Shown one piece after another: positions 45,831 to 57,200 of a stretch of 64,000 bases of DNA (its first letter is position 1; each line of letters starts with the position of its first letter). The notes under the pieces were generated by a model that made no database searches, was not told where the DNA came from, and saw only the letters and a list, made by a program, of their open reading frames with translations. Source of the stretch: Symbiodinium microadriaticum (lineage: Eukaryota > Sar > Dinophyceae > Suessiales > Symbiodiniaceae); NCBI GenBank assembly GCA_001939145.1, contig LSRX01000671.1, forward strand, positions 233,200-297,199. Reading direction: 5' to 3'. Made by a program: the position numbers and the translations under genes.

Positions 45831-45927
45831 GAGCCCAATACCCCTTAATTAAGGAATATACCTTAAATTCTAGGGGCCTTAATATTAAGATTTCAGGTAT
45901 ATTCCTTAATAAAGGGGTATTGGGCTC
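45831..45927. mobile_element. MITE family E, copy 1
   Basis: GAGCCCAATACCCCTTAATT on the left and its complement ending TATTGGGCTC on the right (97 bp); arms of about 35 bp with few mismatches. Confidence 0.85.
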
Positions 45928-46597
45928 TCGGGGTTCGGGGTTCGTCAGGACTTGGTTCAGGGCAATAATTGAATGATTGTGGATCTGTCCACTTCGTCCC
46001 CCTCGTTTTTGAAGGTGGCCAGTCTTAGAGACCGTTGCCGGAGAGACAGCGGTGTGCAGATCCTGTAGATTTCAGCGTTCCATGAGGTCAGGATCTCCAT
46101 GCCCAGAGCCCTAAGCCTTGTGGGCGAGGGTTTAGGGACAACTTTGGCAGTTCTGATTCGTTTTTCGGCCGAAGCTGGTTGAGAAGCGCCACAGCTCCGC
46201 TGCCAAAAACTGCTTAGGGATACGGGTGGTTAAGAGGTTGTATGTCATATAGGCAGTACAGAGGACAGCAAGAGTAGCTTCAGCTTGAAATTGTTACCTT
46301 TAAGAGGCAAGCATGGTACAGCCATGTCCTATGTGCCAGAGAGGTCCTACTGAAGCACAGGATTAGATCATCGTTCCCTGGGTCAGTGGTTCGGGTTCAA
46401 CCCATCTGTGCGCACACACTCATGCAGAAAGAACTTACCTCCGACACAATGCCTTAGCCCCCAAACACCCCTGAACCCTGAACCCTAAACCAAAGAAAAC
46501 TGAATCCCAAACCCGCCCAACAAAAAAACCCTAAACCCCCAAAGCCGAAAAAGTCGAAAAAGGGCCGTGCAAAAACACATCCCTCAAAACCCCCGAG

Positions 46598-46678
46598 GAC
46601 CGCCTGGGGGACGTCTTCCCCACCAAAATCTTCGCTCGCCCCGGCGGGATGACCTCGGCCTTGGCCCTCAGCTTATCT
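46598..46678 (+). CDS. unrecognised gene, exon c
   Basis: Acceptor CCCGAG before GAC; 27 codons reading DRLGDVFPTKIFARPGG then MTSALALSLS. GT donor immediately followed by TTTAGGG-type tract; C-form heptamers upstream. Phase 0 matches the end of exon b. Confidence 0.5.
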
Positions 46679-47031
46679 GTTAGGGTTTAAGGTTTAGGGT
46701 CTTAGGGTCTTAGTTCGAATGAGTTACAGTAAGTTGAGGGTTTCAGCAGCAAGAAGACAGTTGCCAAAAAGGGTCGACAGTCTCTGGCGATGGTAAAGCA
46801 TGGCTCTAGTAGTTTGGATTTTGGAGTTTTAATTTAAAGTCGAGGACTGCCGGGTTTAGGCTCTAGGTGAGGTTCGGGGTGTACGTAAGCAAGCCACCCC
46901 CTTCTTCTGCAAAGTGCGACTTACTGGCATTCGCATAGTTCCAGGTTGTTCTTGAGAATCGTAAACCGAGACAATCGCCAGAGACTAAGGCGACGGTTTC
47001 GAATTGTCAAGCCCTTTGGCCTCTTATTACA

Positions 47032-48087
47032 ATGCCAGCTTCGGAGTCTGCAGCACCTCCTAGGGCTTTGGAGATATTATGGCATAGTTATAATAAGGAA
47101 CCAGAAGGATTGATAGTAGTAGTTCTTCCGGCTACCCAAGCTCAAGAACTGCATAGTGACTCTGCTCACATGCCTCGCAGCATATGGGTAGATACGTTTT
47201 CAACACACCTGCAGGTTCGAATGATCACCGAAGGATCTCCTGTCATCACAGTCTCAAGATCGAGGAGTATCTAGTCACTTATCCTGCCTCTGTACTCCTC
47301 TGGTCTATTTGTGGTCTTCAGTATACCCCCCCCCACACCCGATTTCACAGGGCCCAGCATTGTTTCACAGAGCTGAAAGGAACTTGAATAGTGTAGGTTT
47401 GCGACCAAGCTGGGACGGCATATGTCCGGCCGATCAAACTCTGGCACTGTTTATCTCATCAACACAGTACTTGTACTGGCTAAAATCTCGCATCGGTATA
47501 TGCTCAAGACTAAGGGGCTCAGAGCGGGCTTGTACCGCAAACTCTCAAGACCCCTAGCCCAGAACCCTCTTTGTTTCGAGGCTGTTCCTCACGAGCCCAT
47601 TTGCGAGGACTTCCCGATTAATCCGTACTGCGGCCTGGCATGTTCGTTTGCTTTTAGATCCCAGGGTTTGGGCCTCAGTCAGGGTAGCGGCGGCTAGGGG
47701 AGAGGGTCCTTGGCCGCCAGCATCACTAGCAATTCCGCTGAATTGAGCTACGATCAAGCCGGAACTTTTGAGAAAGACGCCATCTCGTTGCGGGAATATT
47801 TACCGGAATTCGAGAAGTCTTCGGTAAGCAGGCGCAAGCCAAACAGCACACAGACACAATGCATCCCACACTACAATGCACTTCTATCACTGGTGCGTTA
47901 TGTAGCCGTGTGCAAATCGTTCAATCCTCGCAAGACCTTGTGGGCTCAGTCAGCTCCGCGAAAACCCAGAGAGCCAATCCCAACAACAACCTCCAGCCAT
48001 CGTTCCAGAACCGTCTGGAAAATTCACGAACACCCGGTCAGACCCTTCAAACACCTCTCAGATCGCTTCAACGAAACCACAAGCTGA
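47032..48087 (+). pseudogene. long open but interrupted frame, unknown
   Basis: One frame stays mostly open over about 350 codons with stops near 47274, 47375, 47393 and 47697. Stretches such as RALEILWHSYNKEPEGLIVV and FEKDAISLREYLPEFEK look like protein. No telomere-like repeats occur in this kilobase. It may be a decayed retroelement or retroposed gene; no domain recognised. Confidence 0.3.
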
Positions 48088-48308
48088 GCCAAACGTTCTG
48101 TTCAACACCTGAGGCCTAGAGCGCATACCCGAGCGCATCTCGTCGGTCATCCGCTATGACGGGTTTGCCTGTAAACCCGAAACCCTAAACCCTAAAGTTG
48201 CTGGGAGCTTCTTTGTAGTTTGGTGGATTGCGGTGTATGAGTACGTTGGGGATTCCTGGGCTGCGGCGTAGCTTTTTCGAGCGAGTGGATCAAACATCAC
48301 ATGGCTTT

Positions 48309-48672
48309 CTACGGTCTTCTAGGTCTTTGACTTAGGGCGTCGAGGCTTCGTCCCGCAACGTAAGAACGCCCCATAGCTCGGGCCTTATATATGAATGAAA
48401 CCTCAATGCAAATCTTCCTTGCAAGTCCTTGACCATGAAGCATTTGCAGCAGGCATTCGTAGGTGGAGGAGGCTGCAGGGAATTCACAGCATTTCATCGG
48501 GACGCTGCTTAATGGTGCAGAGATTTCGGTTATGTAGATGTAGCCGGGATCGCCCATGTAGAGACCAGCTCTGGTTCTATCTACGTTGATAGCTGCTATG
48601 ACTTCTGTCAGCTTTTTCATGATTCGGTCCCCTGGTAGATTCGGCAAGTTCCGGTGTTGGATCTGCACGTCC
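48309..48672 (-). other. minus-strand open frame with exon-like start
   Basis: About 119 codons after GGTAG before GAC, with protein-like composition (IMKKLTEVIAAINVDRTRAG, ICIEVSFIYKARAMGR). It would be the only minus-strand coding region; no family recognised. Confidence 0.3.
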
Positions 48673-48877
48673 TACCGTGGCACAGACCGAACTCCTGGAC
48701 CCAGGTTCACCCGAAACCCTAAGCCCTACCTCCTGCCGAAACTATAAAGCACTCCGCCCCCCCGCCATGCGGCCGGCGCTGGCCGCAGGGGTCGGCGGCA
48801 GGAGGCAGGGTTCAGGGTCTGGGCTCAATAACCACTGTGGTAAACCCGCACCTTGAAATCTTCTAGAGCTACCATAA

Positions 48878-48972
48878 TACCATAGGCTCCACAGTAGTTC
48901 CTTTTTGTGATTCATATTTGGGATCCTATAAGTTAGTCCCAAGGAAAGGAACTACTATGGAGCCTCTGGGTA
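48878..48972. mobile_element. MITE family C, copy 2
   Basis: TACCATAGGCTCC then AGTAGTTCCTTTTT on the left, AAAGGAACTACT then GGAGCCTCTGGGTA on the right; centre GGATCCTATAAGTTAGTCC. Confidence 0.85.
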
Positions 48973-50283
48973 AACATGTACTGCTGAATCAAACGCCACA
49001 CTCCAAGCACTTCAAAAATTCAGACTGAGACTAACCTCCACACCCCGACGACACATACCAGCGACCCCTTAAACCGTCGTCAAAGCCCGGGGTTTAGGCC
49101 TTCAGCGTAAGGGTTAGAGGGGTTGTAAGGATGTCAGGTTTCGCGTTGCAGCTTCGGGGTGCGGAATATCAGAGCCCGGGGTCTGAGGGTTGGGATTTGG
49201 GGATGAGGGTTTAAGGTGGAATAGGTTCAGGGTTTAGGGCCAGGGACGAGGGAGGAGGGTTCATGAGTTCTATTTGACCTGGGGTCGAGGCAGGTTGTCG
49301 GTCGGGCTGCGGATGTCTTGAATCTTTTGCAAAATGGACATGGGGACGATGCCTTTCGGCTCGGGTTCTGGAAAGCTCCGGGTCTAGGATTTCGATCTCA
49401 GCCGACTCTTATGAGAGCCTTTGCAGCCTTAAGGGGGCAACCCACCCGTATTAATATTTAATAATAATAATAATGAAAATAACAATGATAATGATATTAG
49501 TAACAATAATAATCATACTAATGCCCTCTGCTCCAGATGGTCGCACGTATAGGAGTCCTGGTTCCTGCATCGCTGGATCCACCTATCCAGCCTCCAACTT
49601 TAGGGTTTAGGGAGACAGATGCAGGCACTGGAAGGCGCTTCCATTCAATGGAGGCACGCTTGGGGTCAAACAAATCCTGGATAGCATGGATGATCTGTTA
49701 TGCAGTTGAGTCTCGCAACTCATCAGGCTTGAAGGTTTTAGGATCCATGAAGGTCAGGAGGCCTGGCTGCGAACAGGATTCGAGTTGAAGGCTCAGTATA
49801 GGTTGTAGGGTTCGTAGTTTTTGGTTCAGCCGGCAACCGCTGCCTGAGGGCGGGGGCCTGTGATTCATGAAAGCTGTACAAGAGTTGTTAGCAAGAACAC
49901 GCGAGATCTATAGACGTTAGGGTTTAGGGTCTACTTATAAAACTTGGACACTTCTTAACAACCAAAAATACCTGCCGAGACACCCTGAAATCCTACGATG
50001 CTTACAAACCAAATCTGTTTCGAGTGCTCAGAGTTTAGGGTTTAGGGTTTAGGGTTTAGGGGTAGACCCAAGAGGCTCAGATGCCTCCCAAGTCTCGCCG
50101 GACCATGAGGCCCGACCCCCGAAACCCAAACTTAATTGCGAAACAGCCCATAGCCCACCTTTAACCTACCTACCAAACCCCAGATTGTTGGAGGGTCCAT
50201 AACGGACTCTCTCTGCAAATCGCGCAACTATTCGGACCCTACGACAGAAACACAGATTGTGGTAACATGCAGGCAGCCGTAAT
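48973..50283. other. intergenic or intronic stretch
   Basis: Holds degenerate G-form tracts (49090-49260), an (AAT)n microsatellite (49457-49515) and a clean G-form tract (50033-50063). An 83-codon frame at 49537 has no recognisable features. Confidence 0.4.
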
Positions 50284-50384
50284 TTAGGGGCCTAAATACT
50301 TGCCTGTACTGGTTTGGGGGGTTCCTTCATAATTATAGCTATAGTATCATGTAGTCGCACCCTGAAACCCGAATACGGGGCCTT
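50284..50384. mobile_element. MITE family D, copy 3
   Basis: TTAGGGGCCTAAATACTTGCC on the left and AATACGGGGCCTT on the right; internal ATAATTATAGCTATAGTATC as in copy 2. Confidence 0.6.
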
Positions 50385-50465
50385 GCTGAGGCGAGGGTCT
50401 GACTGTGATGTTCTCGTCGGTTTATACAGGGACGATGAGAAGACATTCATTGACTTACCCAGAGA

Positions 50466-50625
50466 CTCCAATAGCCCTTAATTAAGAAATAGACCTTAAA
50501 TCATCCCACTATAATTCAAGCTATATATATATATATATAGCCCTTAATTGAGGAAATAGACCTTAAATCATATGAGGGATCCCACTATAATTCAAGCTAT
50601 ATATAGTCCTTAATTAGGGACTATA
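50466..50625. mobile_element. MITE family E variant with internal duplication
   Basis: A block with AGCCCTTAATT(A/G)A(A/G)GAAATAG and CCCACTATAATTCAAGC occurs twice in tandem, bounded by ACTCCAATAG and CTATAGGAGT. Confidence 0.7.
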
Positions 50626-50879
50626 GGAGTCCCTTCTTATTTCAATCGTCGACCTTGCGCCGCTCCTAAACCCTGAACCCTTAAAAAAACGCCCTGTGAG
50701 GGATTCACCACCTGCACGGCCGGATCGACGCACTCATGCTTGCCGCTTGTCGTCGGAACGGTGGCTCGAGGTTTTTTTGTGGTACAGGTTTTGCGGGCTT
50801 AGGGGCTTTGAGGTTGCAGCGCCGCCTCAAAAAACAGGCCTTGGGTTTTAGAGCTTCTCGCAAGTCCGAGTGCGAGTGC

Positions 50880-51150
50880 TGAAACCTTATTTTAGCCTAT
50901 AAACCCTAAACCCTATAAACCCTAAAACCGTATAAATCCTAACCAAAACCCTCTAAACCCTAAACCCTAAAAACCCTAAAACCCTATAAACCCTCAGCCC
51001 TATAAACCCTAAACCCTGTAAGCCCTAAACCCTGTAAGCCCTAAAACCTCTAAGCCCTAAGCCCTATAAACCTGAAGCCCTATCAACCTTACGCCCTAAA
51101 CCCTATAAGCCCTAAACCCTTACAGCCCTAAGCCCTAAACCTTACAGCCT
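50880..51150 (+). repeat. long CCCTAAA/CCCTATAAA tract
   Basis: About 25 C-form units, many as CCCTATAAA or CCCTGTAAG, ending about 30 bp before the RCC1-like exon at 51182. Confidence 0.9.
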
Positions 51151-51181
51151 AAGCCGCGCGAGCGCGGTAAAACAGACCCAG

Positions 51182-51237
51182 GATCCGAAGCGACGGAGCA
51201 GCCGTTCCCTTCGGCAGCGACCTGGGCCAGCAAAATG
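51182..51237 (+). CDS. RCC1-like exon 1
   Basis: Acceptor ACCCAG before G; reads IRSDGAAVPFGSDLGQQN, matching the RCC1 'lrsDG-a-a-G-n--GQ' strand. GT donor, phase 1. A CCCTAAA tract ends about 30 bp upstream. Confidence 0.65.
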
Positions 51238-54200
51238 GTGTTTTTTTTATAAGCAAAAAGGGGGCCTCCTTAAAAAAATCTTCGGGGCTCATCATATGAG
51301 TCCTAGTATTTGGGGGGTTATAGGGCCAGGGTTATCCTAGTATTTTGGTTTTGTAGGGTTTAGAGTTTGGGGTAGGTTCCTACATGAGTATTGCAGGAGG
51401 TGAGTTTTGGAATATTTGTTAGTTATCCGCGGTCCGGATAGAGGTACTTGTTCAGAAATACGTCGAGATCCTTTCAAGTACAACCCAGTTGAGGGATATT
51501 TGGGGTTTCGGCTAATATTTTTGGAGTTTAGGCCTGAGGGTTGAATTTTTAAGGGTTGGGGTGACGGTTTAGAACCCCCAAGGCTGTAAGGACTCATTTT
51601 CGAAGGCTCTGGGCCCAAAAACCATATATACTATATACGGCTTTTGGGCTATTTTGAGCCTTAGGGAAAGGCTGCTACCATGAGAGCGCGTGCAGGGGTT
51701 CTTACAAGAGTCATGGAAAGGTTTGCTTGAGAAGTAAAAGTCTATAACTGTTGTTGCAAGGGTTGTCATAAGGCTTCTTGCACAGGTCACTATAAGACTA
51801 TAAGACTTGTCATACGGGTTATGTATATTCAGTGTTACTATACCCGTACCCCAAGTCCTGAACCCCTGAATTCTCACAGGGCTGGTCTAGCAATAACTCG
51901 ACAGCAAAAAGAGGTGGAAGAATAAGTAATAGTCTCCCTGTATTGTCTCCATGTATATCTTCCCACCTGCGTTTTTTAAGCCCAAAAACCCTTGGAACCA
52001 TCGGAGGGGGGGGTAACGGCTGGGCTTCCCTTGCCTCCGCCTTGGGTTTGCCGCATCCCGATGCCGGGTGCTATGGCTTTATTTCCGGGTTCCCGCTTGG
52101 GGTCTTGTTTTTCACCATAGAAAGAGATCGAGCCGATGAGTTTCCCTTCCTGTGAAGTCTACAGGCCCCCATTTCAACGAGGGGGCCATCGCATAACAGC
52201 ACTGAGATCCTAACAATCGGTGACGCAACTACCACGTACTGTCGTATTTTATCTCCCCCCATGCAGGTGTGCTTGAGTCGGCCTCAAGAGAACACGGTTT
52301 TTGTTGGTCTTGGCCGAGGTAACATGTCCGGCAGGTGCAACTTGCCCCCGTGCAAGGAGGGGTGAGGGAGTCGGAAAACTTGCGTTCTGAAGCAGGGGTT
52401 TCAGGGTTAAGAAGCAGGGTGTGGGATTGGTGGGGTGAAATTTCGGGTTTAGGAATGAACGACTAGGGTTTAGCGAGAGGGAAGGTGAAGGATTAGCATT
52501 CCGGGCTTACCGCTTGGGGTAAAGGAGCTCAGGGTTTAGGGGTTTTCGATCTGTTGCTGAGCTTTTACTGGGTCTGCAGATGCCTAAAGTCTACGGCTTG
52601 AGCCCGGAAGAGAGCGATCCCATCGGACCATACGAGACCCTCAGCTGACCTACGTTTCTGCAGGGAGGGCTCCCCTGGAGAGTCCAGGGTGTAGGGTTCA
52701 GGAGAGTGCAGGGTCTAGGGTTTAGGGTTCCCGGGTTCAAGGTCTGGGGTTACAGGTCCAGGGATTTTTGTAGATGTTTTTGTGTTCTTTTCTTTATGCG
52801 GCTGTGGGAGCGTACCTCTTGAACAAACCAGCAAAAAGTTATGGTTTTGAATATTGAGGACAAGGGCAGCTTGTTTAATTCCTCAAGCACAGCACATTCT
52901 TTCCAGGCAGCATGGTCATGCAAGCTTCCGCTTGACTTGATGTGAAGATCGGATCGTTCCCATCGGGCCCCGCAGTCGGGAATCCAAACGGGAGAAGATG
53001 CTAATATAGGGGCCTGAATAATTAGAATAGGGTTTTGGGGGTATATTATACGATTATAAGTATAGTAAGGAACCTCCCAGAACCCTATTCTACTTTTTGA
53101 GGCCCCTATATGAGAGCACGACGTAGAGCAGCTGAAAGGGTTCAAGGCGTGGCACAGAAATCTCATACTCACAGCAGCTGCTTCCTCACAGCCAGAAGCG
53201 GCAAATGTAATTAAAACCCAAAACCCTGGACCCTGCAGCTGTCAAACAGACAACAGGTTGGACCCTTGCGAGCTTTCTAATGGGGCTCTACTCCTTCAAC
53301 TCCAATGTTACAGCGTATCCCTGAACCCTAGATCCGTATGATGAACTGCAGCCTCCCATCTCACCGCCTCATGGTGTTGTATCTCGGCCGAGACCCCGAA
53401 ATCCATATCTACCTCGGCACCTGCCTAGGCCCAGGCTGCTTGGATCCGAATGTCTGAGTTGTCCGACGAGCGTAAAAGTAGAAACATTTGTTGAGCAACC
53501 TCAAAACGACGTCTCACTTCCGACCGACAAAGCACCAAGAACCTCGCCTAGCATGTCCGAGAGTGAGCGCCGACACCAAAAAACATTAAAGCAAAAAATG
53601 CGCTGTCGGTCAGCAGGACGGCCTCTACTACACACAGGCTGCTACAGGAGGCCTGGTGTGGGTTCTCAGGGCCTTCCAGCTTAAACCCTTAACCCGACCC
53701 CTCAAACAGGCTCTCTCAAGCCCGAGTCATCAGGTTAAGGATTTCAAGGGGAATGCTTGTGACAGTTTTTTCGGTCTGTGTGGATGTTTTCGAGGTCTGT
53801 CTGCTATCACAGCCAGCCAGTGCGTTTGGACTGAAACCGCCTTTCCCTCATGCTCTGGAATCTCCAGCATCCGGCTCTACCATTCGCAGACTCATTTTCG
53901 TCGACACCTCCGCAGCCTTGCAGAACAATGCTGTTACCACATCTTTCGAAGAGAAAGTTGACGAAGGCACCCACTCCATCAAACTGCAGAGTTGAGGGGG
54001 GCAGCCGCCAGTTGCTGCAGCAGAAGAATGCTGCCGACAAGTGACACAAAGACCAAAAAGGCCATTAAGCAGGGCCTTGAAGGCAAGCACAGAGCGTGAA
54101 CAGAGGCACAGCTAGCGCCATCTTTCTTGCAGGATACGCAAATGAAGAAAAACCTGCCAGGACAAAAGTGGAGATCGTAACGATCGGGAGGCTTCTTTCT

Positions 54201-57200
54201 GGGCCAACCTAAAGGCTTCTGAAGCGGGCAGCCAGCGTCCTCCTGCGACGCTGAGAGCATGACCAGACGACATGCTGCAGCTGACCATTTGGTTCGGAGA
54301 GTGCTGAGGACAGAGGCTTGGCGAATGCTAACCTTCTCCGTGCTACGGTGAGCTTGCAGTGCCAGCTGACAATCGCAAGCAGTTGTCGCACTCGTATGTT
54401 GCGCTTTGTTTTCTTGTTTTGTTGCGTTGTGTTGCTGTTCGGGGGCTATATATCCTTCGGGTCGGAGGTGACGTCCTTGTTGGGCCGGGCTCTTGTCCTG
54501 GTCTATCTCTCGCCTCGCCTCACGGCTTACTTGGGTGCGGACCGGGTCTCGGAGTGCTAAGGGGGTCTTTTGTTGTTTGGGAGAGTGGGAACCCCAAAAC
54601 CCTCAAGCTTAACCCTTAGACCTTCGCGCCTTAAAGCCTTCAACGTCAACCCCCAACCGCGAAACTCCACCAGCCGAAGCCGTGGCTTAGGCATGGGACA
54701 TTCGTGAGGCCCAGTAGTTGGGGCCAATGCCTGGACAGGTTCGTTGGCTTTCCGGACCTATACCCCTAAACCCTAAACTCTGCATGGGGAAAAGGTGTCA
54801 AAACAAAACCCTAAACCCTTACGTACTCTAAACAACAAACCGGGGGTCTCAATATTTTTCCACGAGGTCATGTATTTAGGAGATCGGGTTCTGTGAACCT
54901 GCATGTTCTTTTGCCCTTACCACCCAGGTAGGCAGTGGCGAGTGCGCTTCTGCAAGCACAAGACTGTTTCGTGCATACGGGCAGGCATGAACCCTCCCAT
55001 TTCATGTTTTCCACTTCGAATCACTCATGCATGTGCTGTATCAAGGCAATAGGTGAAAGTTGAGCTCGCCTGGCGACAGGAACTCATACGGTGCTGCTGC
55101 GGAGCGATGGCGAGGCATGACTTCAGGGGTTTACGTTTCACTTGGTGTTGCAGGAGTTCTCTCGACGTTCGGTGCTGTTCTCAAGCAACAATAAAAAACA
55201 CGAAGAGAACATAGGCCCTCAAGCCCCTAAGCCTTAATCCTGAATTCGCCAAACATTAAACACCTAGACGCAGACCCCAAACTTTGATCCCTCCCCATGC
55301 TCTCGAAAGCCATGTTGGCCGGCGGTCCCAAAGTCTTAGGCATTAGAGCAGAAGTTCAAAAGACCGAGTTTGGATCATGCCTGCCTCTGCGGTGATTGCA
55401 TAGACTTCTGTAGAACCTCCAGCAATCCGTAAGGAACCTTCCACCCTTAAATAGACCCCAAGCCCGAAGCATCCCTTGACATCGAAAGCCCTTTAAATGT
55501 CGCTGCCCTTGAAGGTGGAAGTCTTCGGCGCCATCGTTTCTCATGTCTGGGCCTTGCTAACGCTTCTCAGAGCAGCGGGCAATGATGTCAGACAACATAT
55601 GACGAAGGGAGCCCGCTGTCCTGATTGAACCGCAACTCCACGAGCTGTGCTGGGGGAGTCCTCGATATGACCGTGAAGCTTCGTTTGCTGTCTGTGGTTT
55701 TAAGCTGGACTATTCTGGACGGCTAGCAGTCATGAACACAACTTGCGCCGGGCCAACACCACACAGCAGCATAACTTAGAGGCCTAAATAATCACCAGCA
55801 TGATTCCTCATTGATCCTCCTCATATCTATATGATTTTTCCCCTCCCCCCCCCAATCCTATTCTAATTGCTAAGGTCCTGTATTCGTAGTCAGGGGATCG
55901 GCCGGGCCGACATTTCAGGAACGCCTCGTACAAGCACGAATCACGCCTTGTTGCGGACCCGCAAGACGACTGTCCGAGTGTAAGCGCCCGATTCAGTGCC
56001 TCAAGGGCAATGTAGACCCCTGGTCAATAAGCCCCCTTGTCTTTCATGGCCTTCACCTTAAGAGCCCTACTCTGACTATGAACGACTGGACAGAGCAGGG
56101 TGTGCACCATCCATCTACACTACAGGGGGGGGGAGGGGAGGGGGGGCTCATGTCCTTTCAGGCCTGCGACCTCTGACCCCCAGGCTTTCATCCCTATGAG
56201 ACTGGAGGTTCGAAGCTCCCCAGACCTTGCGATGAAGGATCCCTCGATTAACGGAATTCGGTTTACGGTTCGGGGTTTAGGGTTTAGGGTTTGGGGTTTA
56301 GGGTAGGATGAAGTCTTGAAAAGAGCCCTAAGACCCTGAAGCCGTCCTTGTCCAAACGCCAACCGCAGGCTTACTGCTTTCGGAATCCTTTGCGAGACGG
56401 AGAAGGGTCGTTCCAAAAAACAAACCGGAACGCCCTTGAGCTTCATCAGGCTACTTTAGGTAGTATTAGGGAGACCCCTTAAAGGGGACCTTCTGAACCC
56501 CAACTATGGCTCTCTTAAAGGGGACCTTATTGAGAGGGTCTATATCCATAAGGGTCACCCTAATCCTAACTCCTAGGTTAAAGGATCTCAAAGCAACCAA
56601 AGCCCTCCGAAGCTCCACCAAAACAGACTCTGAATCCCTGAGGCCCGGAAGGCTGCACCCTAAAGCACTCGAGAGCCGGGCAGGAGTCAAAACAGAACAC
56701 CTCAAACCCTAAAACCCTCCGTGAGGCCCGAAATCAGACGCGCCACGTGCCTTTCGTGGATGTGCCAGAGCTGCCTCCGGCAATGACATACACGCAGGCC
56801 CCGCAAACCTCAGAGGCTATACCAGGGACTATCATCGAAGAAATACAGCAGGAATCACAACTCTACGGTAACCACATGTAACCACGATAGACTATACATA
56901 TACTAGTAATGCTCTGCTGATGCTAGTTTCATGACAAAAAAATGATAAAGATAGTGCCCATGGTGATGCCAGCGAGATAGCTTGCGCGATAGCTTACCCC
57001 CAAACCCGACGCCCAGTAAGAGTGTGCGAGTGGAAACCCTGGGTCCGGCGAACTTAAGCACATCTGAAAGCCGTGCAAGACCAAAGAGTACATAAAAAAG
57101 CACACAAACTCCCAAATCCTGAAACCACCAAATGGTGCAAAGATTCGAATCCTACGACAAGAGCTTCCATAAAACCCAAGGATTCCCAGAACCATCCCGC

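Noticed and set aside
53656..54620. Several overlapping ORFs as genes
   Set aside because: Open on both strands, no family motif and no consistent splice phase; kept only as an unresolved region.
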